From the NCBI GenBank assembly GCA_964469555.1, contig CAYYAQ010000133.1, positions 1 to 14,188 on the forward strand: a stretch of DNA of 14,188 nucleotides, given 5' to 3'. This DNA is from CAYYAQ01 sp964469555 (GTDB taxonomy: Bacteria > Planctomycetota > UBA1135 > UBA2386). Position 1 is the first letter of the stretch; each line of letters starts with the position of its first letter. The notes under the pieces were generated by a model. The model did no database searches. It worked only from the letters and a program-made list of their open reading frames with translations, and was not told where the DNA came from. Shown piece after piece: positions 7,785-14,188 of this stretch. Both the position numbers and the translations under genes were made by a program.

Positions 7785-8160
7785 GGCGGCGCATCCCCTC
7801 TTCGACCTTGACCCAGGCGTCGATGTCGTCGGCGTGGACACCCTCGTTCGTGAGGACTTCCCGGAGGATGAACAAGCGGCGGTCGAACTGGCCGCGAAGG
7901 ATCGGGGCGAGATCGACGTGAGCCTTGCTCGGGTGGATGCCGTGGAAGCGTTCGGTCTCCTGGAAGGCTCGCATCAGGAATGCGTGCTGGCCGTCGACGA
8001 CCTTCACCATGTCCTTGCCGGCGAAGAAGAACCCGACCATCGAGTCGCCGACCAGCCGGTCGTAGAACACCGCGAGGATCTCTCGCATCCGGTCGGGACC
8101 ACCGAGGCGGCCCACCAACCCACGGACCGAGCCCGGGACGGGATCGGGCAAGGCGGGCAC
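7771..8160 (-). CDS. truncated hemoglobin (2/2 globin)
   Basis: This is a small heme protein of the bacterial truncated-globin family, which bind O2 or NO. The GTG start gives 129 residues, the usual size. The order of features matches the family: LGGPDRMREILAVFYDRL (19-36) with the B10-position Tyr33, phenylalanines at the CD corner (44-46), QHAFLMRAF (58-66) in helix E, and proximal heme ligand His81 in PSKAHVDL. The usual GGP-x-x-Y-x-G segment is altered to QETERFHG, so the EF loop differs. The frame is open far upstream but there overlaps the peptidase gene. GTG at 8158-8160 overlaps that gene's TAG by one base (TAGTG), pointing to coupled translation. About 15 N-terminal residues precede the globin core, so a slightly later TTG or GTG start is possible. 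Confidence 0.85.
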   Translation of the reverse strand: MPALPDPVPGSVRGLVGRLGGPDRMREILAVFYDRLVGDSMVGFFFAGKDMVKVVDGQHAFLMRAFQETERFHGIHPSKAHVDLAPILRGQFDRRLFILREVLTNEGVHADDIDAWVKVEEGMRRLIQK

Positions 8161-10160
8161 TACTTGCGCTTGCCGCTGAACCGAAGCATCTGATCTTCGA
8201 GGCTCGACGGATAGCTCACCTTGACGTCGATGATCTCGCCATTGGAATTGCTCACGGCCGTCAACTCCGGCTGCACGAAACCGGATGACGAGGGAATATC
8301 GAGTACCTTCATTCGCTTGAGGACTTCTTGGTGCAGTTTTGCGTCGACCTTGGTGCCGTACGTGTCGACCAGCGCCTTGCCGGCTTTGAAGTCGCCCTCG
8401 CCCTTGATGCGCATCACCTCTGCCAGCAACCGCCCGCACCCCTCGCGGAACGACTGGGCGCTGGTCACGCGGTAGAACGTCTTGCCATCGCGCACCTCGA
8501 CCTTGACCGATTCGGTGTTCGCGATCAGCCAGTGCACGATCATCTGCCGGTTGCGCATGTGATCCTCCTCGATCTTTCCGCCCTCCGGCACGCGGCGAAG
8601 CTGAACGAGAGCATTTCGGGCGTAGGCCTCGCACTTCGCGAGCGCCGCAGAGTCATTGGGAACGATACCCATCACTTGCAGCTTCTTGTCGGAGATCCAG
8701 TAGAGCCCGACCAGGTCGGCACGGCCCTCTTCGAGCGTCGAGTAGTAGGTCCCGAGGATCGCCGTGCTGGGGATGAGAATCTGGCCCGATGCGTGCCCGA
8801 CGACCTCGTGCAGGTTCGTGTGCACGTCGTTCATCGCCGCGCCGTACTTCTTCGCGCGCGCCGCCTCCTCAGGTGACCAGGAGAACGCGCCCGATGAACC
8901 ACCCGACGCAGCGAGGCCATAACCCTCGACCACGTTCGCCAAGTTCACTGACTTGCTGCCGTGGTCGCGCCGGATGTCTGCCTCGTTCGGCAGGTTGATT
9001 CCGATCGGCGTCATCGGTCCGGAATCACCCGTTTCCATGATCACCGTGATCGCGTTCGCGGTGATCCCCCGGACGCTCTTCTTCTTGAACTTCTTGTCCC
9101 ACGGCATCCGGTCCTCGAACCACTGCGCTTCCTTCGCCAGGTCCTTCATCGCGGCGGCCTTCGCCGGGTTGACAAAGCTGACGACGGCTTCCCAAGCACC
9201 CTTGGCGCCGCGCGCGTCGAGGTAGACCTCGACGAAGCCGTTGATCGTGTCGACCACGGAGTCCGTGTCCTTGACCCAGGCGACGTTGTAGGCGTGCCAG
9301 TCAGCGAACTCGCCGGTCTTGTAGTACTTGATCAGGAGCTCGAGCGCCACGCGCGTCTTCTCCGGCGCAATCGCCGCCGCGAGTGCCAGGTGCTTGTTGA
9401 CCTGCTGCAATTGCCGCGCGTAGCGACCGGGCGGGATCCGGCTCTCGGGATCACCCGCTCGGTAGATCTCCTCGGTCACGTTACCGCCCTTCTTCACCAG
9501 GCGACTGTTCAGCGCGTTCTTCTCCTCGAAGCGTTCCAGATCCACCGAGGAGATGTTGAAGTACAGGTTGTTGCAGCTCGCCTCGAGCGGGTCGGCCTCG
9601 TTCGCGGGCGACTTGTTGGTGCACGACCGGAACGTGTTCGGGTCCGTCATCACGGAGTAGAGCTCGCTGACCTCGTGCGCGGACGGAAGCCTCGCCCCGT
9701 CCTTCCGCGCAGCGCGCAACGCCGCCTGGTAGTCCGGCAAGGAGATATTCAGGCGCCGCTTCAGGGTCGACAGATGATCGTGGATCCCGTTGTTCAACCA
9801 GAACAACTTCGTGTAACGCTCGATCTCGACCTTGCTCGCCGGCGTCATGTTCTGGCGATGCGCGTACAACTCCTCGAGAAGGTCCCGGATCGCGAGTCCA
9901 TGCGCGAACTTCTGATCGATGAAGATGTCCCGACCCGCGAGCGCGGCGTTCGCCAGGTGGTAGCACAGGATCTTGTCGCGCAATTTGAGGTTCTCGAAGC
10001 CGTCGGCGTAGAGCTGGATCACGCCGGTGTCGTCGACCCGCTCCAAGAAGTGCCGCCTACCTGTTTCTACCGCTCCGCCGCCGTTCGGTTTGACGGGAGG
10101 GTTCGTACAAGCCGACAACAACGCGACAAGAATGAGTGGGATACGGGGCAACGATCGCAT
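8160..10160 (-). CDS. peptidase family M49 (dipeptidyl-peptidase III-like) lipoprotein
   Basis: This is a zinc metallopeptidase related to DPP III, which removes dipeptides from the N-terminus of short peptides. It has 666 residues from ATG at 10158-10160. The N-terminus MRSLPRIPLILVALLSACTN is a lipoprotein signal peptide with lipobox LLSAC (Cys18), so the enzyme should be membrane-anchored outside the cytoplasm, unlike cytosolic animal DPP III. Zinc motif HEVVGH lies at 451-456, and the second ligand motif LEEGRADLVGLYW (476-488) has Glu477/Glu478. The gap between them is about 20 residues against roughly 50 in animal DPP III. This matches the bacterial subgroup often mislabelled dihydrofolate reductase in databases. 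AAAGGA 9 nt upstream supports this start over a longer frame from 10208. It lies 44 bp after the S9 peptidase and overlaps the globin start, so one operon is likely. Confidence 0.9.
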   Translation of the reverse strand: MRSLPRIPLILVALLSACTNPPVKPNGGGAVETGRRHFLERVDDTGVIQLYADGFENLKLRDKILCYHLANAALAGRDIFIDQKFAHGLAIRDLLEELYAHRQNMTPASKVEIERYTKLFWLNNGIHDHLSTLKRRLNISLPDYQAALRAARKDGARLPSAHEVSELYSVMTDPNTFRSCTNKSPANEADPLEASCNNLYFNISSVDLERFEEKNALNSRLVKKGGNVTEEIYRAGDPESRIPPGRYARQLQQVNKHLALAAAIAPEKTRVALELLIKYYKTGEFADWHAYNVAWVKDTDSVVDTINGFVEVYLDARGAKGAWEAVVSFVNPAKAAAMKDLAKEAQWFEDRMPWDKKFKKKSVRGITANAITVIMETGDSGPMTPIGINLPNEADIRRDHGSKSVNLANVVEGYGLAASGGSSGAFSWSPEEAARAKKYGAAMNDVHTNLHEVVGHASGQILIPSTAILGTYYSTLEEGRADLVGLYWISDKKLQVMGIVPNDSAALAKCEAYARNALVQLRRVPEGGKIEEDHMRNRQMIVHWLIANTESVKVEVRDGKTFYRVTSAQSFREGCGRLLAEVMRIKGEGDFKAGKALVDTYGTKVDAKLHQEVLKRMKVLDIPSSSGFVQPELTAVSNSNGEIIDVKVSYPSSLEDQMLRFSGKRK

Positions 10161-10175
10161 GGCGTTCGGTCCTTT
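10158..10175 (-). promoter_or_regulatory. ribosome binding site of the M49 peptidase gene
   Basis: AAAGGA (10170-10175, minus strand) stands 9 nt before ATG at 10158-10160. With the lipoprotein signal that follows, it selects this ATG rather than starts near 10208 inside the S9 gene's stop region. Confidence 0.55.
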
Positions 10176-10204
10176 CCTCGATGAATTGGTGGACAGGTCA
10201 TGCA

Positions 10205-12196
10205 TCACTTCAAGTAGCGATCCAACCAGTCAAAAAAGACCCGGTGCCACAACACACTGTTCTGTGGCGAGAGCACCCAGTGACTCTCCTCCGGGAAGTA
10301 CAAGAACCGCGACGGCACGCCTTGCAGCTGCGCCGCGGAGAAACCCTGGATTCCTTGTTCGAGCGGGACGCGGAAGTCCTTTTGCCCGTGGATGACGAGC
10401 AGCGGAGTGTCCCAGTTGCCGATGAACTCGCTCGGGGAGAATCGCTTGTAGTCCTTGGCGACCTCGGGGCTCTTCCAAAACGGACCGCCGAGGTCCCAGT
10501 TGACGAAGAATAGCTCTTCCGTCGACAGGTACATCGATCGCAGGTCGAAGACGCCGCTATGGGCGATCATCGCCTTGAAGCGGTCCTCCCTGTCGTGCCC
10601 CATCAGCCAGTAGATCGTGTAGCCACCAAAGCTCGCACCGACCGCGCCGATCTTCTCGCGATCGATGTAGGGCTCCTTCGCCATCGCATCGGTCGCCGCC
10701 AGGAGATCGCGCATCGCCTGCCCACCCCAGTCGCGACTGATCTCGTCGTTCCACTCCTGTCCAAAGCCGGGGAGGCCGCGACGATTTACTGCCAGCACGA
10801 CGTAGCCGCGAGCGGCCATGAGGTGGAAGTTCCAGCGAAGGCTGAACCACTGCCCTACCTGCGACTGGGGACCACCCTGGCAGTAGAGAAGCATCGGGTA
10901 CTTCTTCGACTTGTCGAAGCCCGGCGGGTAGATGACCCACGCGTGGATTTTCTTACCGTCCGAAGCCTTGAACCACTTCGCTTCCGTCGTCGGCAGCCGG
11001 AGTGACTTGTAGTGCGGACCGTTCTCGTTGGTCATTCGAACGCCCGCCCCACCCTTCGGCGCTTCCAGGCGCACGATCTCGTTCGGTCGCTCCATCTGCA
11101 TGCGCGTCGCGAACAGCGTCTGTCCGGAACCCGCGATGAGCGAACCATAGTGATACCGCCCCTCGCTGAGCGGCTTCGCCTCGTCGCGCAACCCGATCAT
11201 GTAGATCTGCCTCGTGCCGAGGACATCCGAGGTGAAGTACAGCGTCTTGCTGTCCTGGCGCCACGCGACGTCGTGGGCCGACTGATCGAACCCCGTCGTC
11301 AACTCGCGGATGCCTCCTCCCGACCGGTCCAGGAGCATGATCCGACTGCGGTCGGACTCGAATCCGGCGCGCGACATGGATAGCCAGGCGATGTATCGAC
11401 CGTCGGGTGAATAGCGCGGTTCGGTGTCGTAGCCCGATCGATTCGGCGTGATGTTCCGACGACTCGAACCGTCGACGGAGACGACGAACAGGCTGCTGTC
11501 CGTGCTGACCTCCGGCGCATCGACTGTCTTGGCCGTGTAGCAGATCTCCTTCCCGTCCGGAGACCACGCGATCTGCTCCCCGCCGCCAAATGGCAGGAGC
11601 GGCGTGTCGACCTTCATGCCCTTCATCAGATCGCGTGCCTCACCACCCCGCGCAGCCACGACGAACAGGTGGCTGTACGTGTTGTCCTTCCACTGATCCC
11701 AGTGGCGGATCATCAGGTCGTCGTAGATGCGGGCGTTCGCCTTGGGCAGGTCCGGAAACAACGCGTCGATTCCCTTGCCGATCCGGACGGACGCGGTGAA
11801 GGAGAGCTGCGAGCCTGACGGCGACCACGCGATATTCGATACGCCGCCCGCGTGCGCCGTGACCTGCCGCACCTTCCGCGTCTTGGGATCCATGACGTGG
11901 ATCTGCGTCGAGCCACTCCTTGTCGAAACGAAGGCCATCGTCTTCGCGTCACCTGGAGCCCACCGCGCAGACCAGTTGCTGCCCTCCTCGGTGACCTGCA
12001 TGTTGCTTCCGCTCGAGAGATCGAGGAGGTGCACCTGGGAGCGTCCGAAGTTCTGCTTCAAGTCGTACCTCCGCACGGTGTAGAGCAGGAACTTCCCGTC
12101 TGCGCTGATCTGGGGGGTCATGCGGTGCTGGCCGACGAGCGCGCAGGGAAGCACGAGCAGCGCGGCGCAAAGGAACAGGAGGTCTCTGGGGAGCAT
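10205..12196 (-). CDS. S9 family (prolyl oligopeptidase type) serine peptidase
   Basis: This is an exported serine peptidase of the acylaminoacyl-/dipeptidyl-peptidase branch of family S9, expected to trim short peptides. The 663 residues begin with a signal peptide (hydrophobic 6-20, likely cleavage after ALVG or nearby). Residues 27-400 are a TolB/WD40-like beta-propeller with repeats of WSPDGK/YSPDGRY type at 79, 124, 211, 262 and 312. Residues 405-663 are an alpha/beta hydrolase with Ser522 in GASFGGY, Asp607 in HGQKDFRV and His639 in EESHW, a complete triad in the family order. ATG at 12194-12196 has no good Shine-Dalgarno sequence, but the signal peptide fits it. It is the first gene of the cluster with the M49 peptidase and globin. 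Fine substrate preference cannot be read. Confidence 0.94.
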   Translation of the reverse strand: MLPRDLLFLCAALLVLPCALVGQHRMTPQISADGKFLLYTVRRYDLKQNFGRSQVHLLDLSSGSNMQVTEEGSNWSARWAPGDAKTMAFVSTRSGSTQIHVMDPKTRKVRQVTAHAGGVSNIAWSPSGSQLSFTASVRIGKGIDALFPDLPKANARIYDDLMIRHWDQWKDNTYSHLFVVAARGGEARDLMKGMKVDTPLLPFGGGEQIAWSPDGKEICYTAKTVDAPEVSTDSSLFVVSVDGSSRRNITPNRSGYDTEPRYSPDGRYIAWLSMSRAGFESDRSRIMLLDRSGGGIRELTTGFDQSAHDVAWRQDSKTLYFTSDVLGTRQIYMIGLRDEAKPLSEGRYHYGSLIAGSGQTLFATRMQMERPNEIVRLEAPKGGAGVRMTNENGPHYKSLRLPTTEAKWFKASDGKKIHAWVIYPPGFDKSKKYPMLLYCQGGPQSQVGQWFSLRWNFHLMAARGYVVLAVNRRGLPGFGQEWNDEISRDWGGQAMRDLLAATDAMAKEPYIDREKIGAVGASFGGYTIYWLMGHDREDRFKAMIAHSGVFDLRSMYLSTEELFFVNWDLGGPFWKSPEVAKDYKRFSPSEFIGNWDTPLLVIHGQKDFRVPLEQGIQGFSAAQLQGVPSRFLYFPEESHWVLSPQNSVLWHRVFFDWLDRYLK

Positions 12197-12226
12197 CGGG
12201 GAACCCGCGGAAGCGTTGGGCGCCTC

Positions 12227-12254
12227 AATGTAGGGCGCGGATCGCCCAAGGCAA
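12227..12254 (-). promoter_or_regulatory. candidate promoter of the S9-M49-globin cluster
   Basis: On the minus strand TTGCCT (12249-12254) and TACATT (12227-12232) are spaced 16 bp apart, each matching the sigma70 consensus at 4 of 6 positions. They lie 30-58 bp before the S9 peptidase ATG. Weak evidence, but no better pair is seen in this 114-bp gap. Confidence 0.3.
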
Positions 12255-12289
12255 CGAGCAGGGTTATTCCGATTGGGATCGGGACCCCA

Positions 12290-12308
12290 CGGGGGTTCAG
12301 AACCCCCG
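12290..12308 (-). terminator. GC hairpin just after the TPR metallopeptidase gene
   Basis: A perfect 8-bp stem pairs CGGGGGTT (12290-12297) with AACCCCCG (12301-12308) around a CAG loop. It begins 2 nt past the stop codon at 12311-12313. No U tract follows on either strand, so it may act as a factor-assisted terminator or a 3' end stabiliser. A smaller CCGAT/ATCGG hairpin lies just beyond it. Confidence 0.5.
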
Positions 12309-12310
12309 AA

Positions 12311-13807
12311 TCAGTACGTCCGGGCGAGCAACTGCGCCCGACGCGCCTGCCTCCGCAAGCGCTCGCGGTCCGGGCCCGGGTCCATCATGTCGGCGGCGAC
12401 CATCGCGTCGTCGGGGCGACCGCTCCGCAATGCCACCGCGACGGCGGCGGGCAGGATTCGGTCCCGGAGGGCCTTCGTGCCGAGAAGATCGAAGTTCACG
12501 ACGCTCCGGATGAACTCGTGCAGATCGGGATCGATCCGGCGCAGTTCAAACCGGGTATGACCGTGGGTCTTCTCGCAGCCAGGGCGCTTGCCCATCGACA
12601 TGAAAGCCTCCACGCCCTGGCCGAAGTACTCGGCGTCGTTGGTGGCAGCGTAGTAGTCCAGGCAGCGTCCCTCGGTCTTGGCTTTCTTGTAGAGAGCCTT
12701 GACCTTGACGCGCTGCAACTGCGTGAACGCAAACAGGTGCGCCTGGTGCGCTACCTCGTGGCTCAGAGTGTCGAAGTCGAAGTTCGCCGCGTCATCGAGG
12801 GCTTCGATGCCTGTCGCGGCGCGCAATCCGCCCATCCCGCGGACGTCATCCCACACGCGACCGTCGAACGTGCGCTTGCCGCGGTGTCTCGAGCGAACGA
12901 TCGAGTCGGTCGTGCGTTCGTCTTCGCGGAGAATGTCGTGACGCCCGCCCATGGCGACGAGTCTTGGCAGCAGCTTCCCAAACAGACAGAGCGACCGCGC
13001 GACAACCCGGCGACGACTCAGCTTCAGTTTGCCGTATACCGGCATGAACCTGCGCCACGGCAAGCCCTCGACGCTCGGGACGGGTAGAGCAACCCGGAGA
13101 TCGCGATAGCACTTCGCGGTCGCGACCAAGCCGCCCCGGTGGCGGATCCTGTACAGGGTCTCACCCAAAAGCCGGTGCGCGATGGGATGTCCCGGATGAC
13201 GCTTCAGCGCGGCGGAGAAATGACTGACGGCTCCCTCGTAGTCGCCGATGCGCTGCGCCCGGATCCCACGGGTGATCGTGACCACGTAGGGCGCGACGCA
13301 GGGCGGCAGCAGCCCGGAACCGAGCCGCAGGTGGGCTTCGGCGTGCAGTGGCTCGATGGCGAGGACCCGCTGGTAGACACCCGCGGCGTCGACCGTGCGC
13401 TGCACGCGGAACAGGGCGGATGCATGGGCGGCGAGAAGGGCGGTGCTCGGCTTCCGGGTCCTCTCGATGGCGAGGGTCGACATGTTGACCGCGCGATCGA
13501 ACTTCGCGGCGCAGATCAGGACGCGGACGTGGACGGCGATGGCGTCCTCGCGACGGGGATCCTCACGTCGGACTGCTTCGATGTAGCGCGCCGCGAGACC
13601 CGGCTTACCCAGCAGGAGCCAGGTCTCGGCCAGGCCCATCATTCCAGAATGATCGGTCGGGGACATCGCGCGGACCGCGGCAAACGCGGTCAGGGCGCGG
13701 AGCGGATCCTCGCGCTCGAGGTACTTGCGCGCTTCGACGACCAGATCGGCGACGGGCCGGGGTCCCGCACTGGATGGCGCGCTTCGCAGCACCTGACCGG
13801 GCAGCAC
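12311..13807 (-). CDS. TPR-repeat protein with C-terminal HExxH metallopeptidase-like domain
   Basis: I do not recognise a named family for the whole protein. From GTG at 13805-13807 it has 498 residues. The N-terminal half (about 20-240) is helical with TPR-like repeats, for example around 22-85, 140-165 and 185-220, the last reading AQRIGDYEGAVSHFSAALKR. The second half carries DGRVWDDVRGMGG (315-327), then LSHEVAHQAH (348-357) with zinc motif HEVAH at 350-354. YAATNDAEYFGQGVEAF (386-402) follows, in which Glu393 or Glu400 could be the third zinc ligand, about 40 residues on as in gluzincins such as the anthrax lethal-factor class. A zinc peptidase acting with TPR-bound partners is inference. 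Upstream codons 13808-13864 encode a hydrophobic leader, so the true start may be CTG at 13862-13864 (517 residues, exported). Confidence 0.75.
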   Translation of the reverse strand: MLPGQVLRSAPSSAGPRPVADLVVEARKYLEREDPLRALTAFAAVRAMSPTDHSGMMGLAETWLLLGKPGLAARYIEAVRREDPRREDAIAVHVRVLICAAKFDRAVNMSTLAIERTRKPSTALLAAHASALFRVQRTVDAAGVYQRVLAIEPLHAEAHLRLGSGLLPPCVAPYVVTITRGIRAQRIGDYEGAVSHFSAALKRHPGHPIAHRLLGETLYRIRHRGGLVATAKCYRDLRVALPVPSVEGLPWRRFMPVYGKLKLSRRRVVARSLCLFGKLLPRLVAMGGRHDILREDERTTDSIVRSRHRGKRTFDGRVWDDVRGMGGLRAATGIEALDDAANFDFDTLSHEVAHQAHLFAFTQLQRVKVKALYKKAKTEGRCLDYYAATNDAEYFGQGVEAFMSMGKRPGCEKTHGHTRFELRRIDPDLHEFIRSVVNFDLLGTKALRDRILPAAVAVALRSGRPDDAMVAADMMDPGPDRERLRRQARRAQLLARTY

Positions 13808-13876
13808 ACCACCGATGCCGGCGGCGAGGATCAGGGTGACAGGACTGAGAAACGGCGATTTCAGGGCAGGCTCTCC
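13808..13876 (-). other. putative CTG-started signal peptide extension with ribosome binding site
   Basis: In frame with the TPR gene, CTG at 13862-13864 would begin MKSPFLSPVTLILAAGIGG, a lysine followed by a hydrophobic stretch as in a signal peptide or N-terminal anchor. GGAGAG (13871-13876, minus strand) stands 6 nt before this CTG, an ideal spacing. GTG at 13807 has no comparable site. No ATG, GTG or TTG occurs in this frame between the upstream in-frame stop (13943-13945) and 13807. Confidence 0.45.
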
Positions 13877-13909
13877 GAGAAAGCCTACCCCATCTGCGGG
13901 CGGTCGAGG

Positions 13910-13934
13910 CGCGCCGCCGCAGGGCGGCGGCGCG
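13910..13934 (-). terminator. strong GC hairpin between the last two genes
   Basis: CGCGCCGCCGC (13910-13920) and GCGGCGGCGCG (13924-13934) form a perfect 11-bp, all-G/C stem with a 3-nt AGG loop. It lies 47 nt beyond the stop of the partial upstream gene and about 46 nt before the candidate CTG start of the TPR gene. No U tract follows, so it is either a U-less terminator or a structure in the leader of the TPR gene. Confidence 0.5.
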
Positions 13935-13981
13935 GTCCCCGGTCAGGAACTCATGCCGACGTTGGCACGGGCGGAACCGTA

Positions 13982-14188
13982 TTACTTGCCGGTACCGATC
14001 ACTTCGATTCTGTGCACGTCGAGGTACGGCACAGCTGCGTCCCGCTTGCGAACACCGCGAACGCCAATCTCGATGCCATCGAAGAGCGACAGGTCGTAGC
14101 GCAGGCTGCTGCAATACACGTAGGAGATCACACGACCGCCCTTCTCCAGGCGGTAGTTGAAACCCTGGCTCGACACGCTCCCAAGGCC
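13982..14188 (-). CDS. C-terminus of a protein with an SH3/OB-like repeat, rest outside window
   Basis: Only the last 68 codons are visible. The frame is open to the window edge, so the GTG at 14176 is probably internal. The sequence ends with TAA at 13982-13984. It runs YRLEKGGRVISYVYCSS, then SLFDGIEIGVRGVRKR, then VPYLDVHRIEVIG. This alternation of short strands with a G-x-x-V-G-V-x-G turn and a P-x-L-x-V-x-R-I end resembles the small beta-barrel domain that closes SH3-repeat proteins of planctomycetes. Function cannot be inferred beyond a possible cell-envelope binding domain, and the family link is from memory of the pattern only. Confidence 0.6.
   Translation of the reverse strand, partial: GLGSVSSQGFNYRLEKGGRVISYVYCSSLRYDLSLFDGIEIGVRGVRKRDAAVPYLDVHRIEVIGTGK

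Noticed and set aside
8961..10184. 407-codon open frame on the + strand opposite the M49 peptidase gene
   Set aside because: It is an antisense shadow of a high-GC gene. The product is an Arg/Val/Asp-rich string with no domain, while the minus strand has a full peptidase with signal and catalytic motifs.
11852..13087. 411-codon open frame on the + strand spanning the S9 and TPR genes
   Set aside because: It runs through two real minus-strand genes and the promoter gap between them, with low-complexity composition and no recognisable motif.
1..14188. CRISPR arrays, tRNA genes, insertion sequences or phage defence genes
   Set aside because: I saw no regularly spaced repeats, no tRNA cloverleaf and no intact transposase, integrase or nuclease gene on either strand.

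Overview
The window is GC-rich, gene-dense bacterial chromosome with strong G/C bias at third codon positions. It carries a lipoprotein signal peptide, several predicted exported peptidases and a partial protein with the flavour of planctomycete SH3/OB-like repeats. This suggests a Gram-negative lineage, possibly Planctomycetota or another GC-rich environmental group, but no rRNA or lineage marker settles it. No tRNA, insertion sequence, phage gene or CRISPR array was seen.

Layout: (a) 1-1203 (+), the C-terminal 400 codons of a NatB-type ABC-2 permease cut by the window edge. (b) 1204-1538, about 335 bp with no assured gene, holding possible decayed coding sequence. (c) 1539-4555 (-), guaB then guaA, the GMP branch of purine synthesis. 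They overlap at one TTGA tetranucleotide and both use TTG starts with good Shine-Dalgarno sites. (d) 4684-6249 (-), pgi (glucose-6-phosphate isomerase), separated from guaB by 128 bp containing a probable hairpin terminator and a probable guaB promoter. (e) 6330-7784 (+), a PutP-like sodium:solute symporter divergent from pgi. (f) 7771-12196 (-), a tight three-gene cluster: exported S9 prolyl-oligopeptidase-type peptidase, lipoprotein M49 (DPP III-like) zinc peptidase, and a small truncated hemoglobin whose GTG start overlaps the stop of the M49 gene. (g) 12311-13807 (-), a TPR protein with a C-terminal HExxH metallopeptidase-like domain, probably exported from a non-standard CTG start at 13864. 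(h) 13982-14188 (-), the C-terminus of another gene cut by the window edge.

The right half looks like a peptide-handling neighbourhood: two or three extracytoplasmic peptidases, with a solute symporter of amino-acid-transporter type nearby. The left half is core metabolism. The parts most worth following up are the TPR-HExxH protein and its start codon, the translationally linked peptidase-hemoglobin pair, the altered flap residues in IMP dehydrogenase, the symporter's change at the PutP Asp55 position, and two GC hairpins without a U tract.
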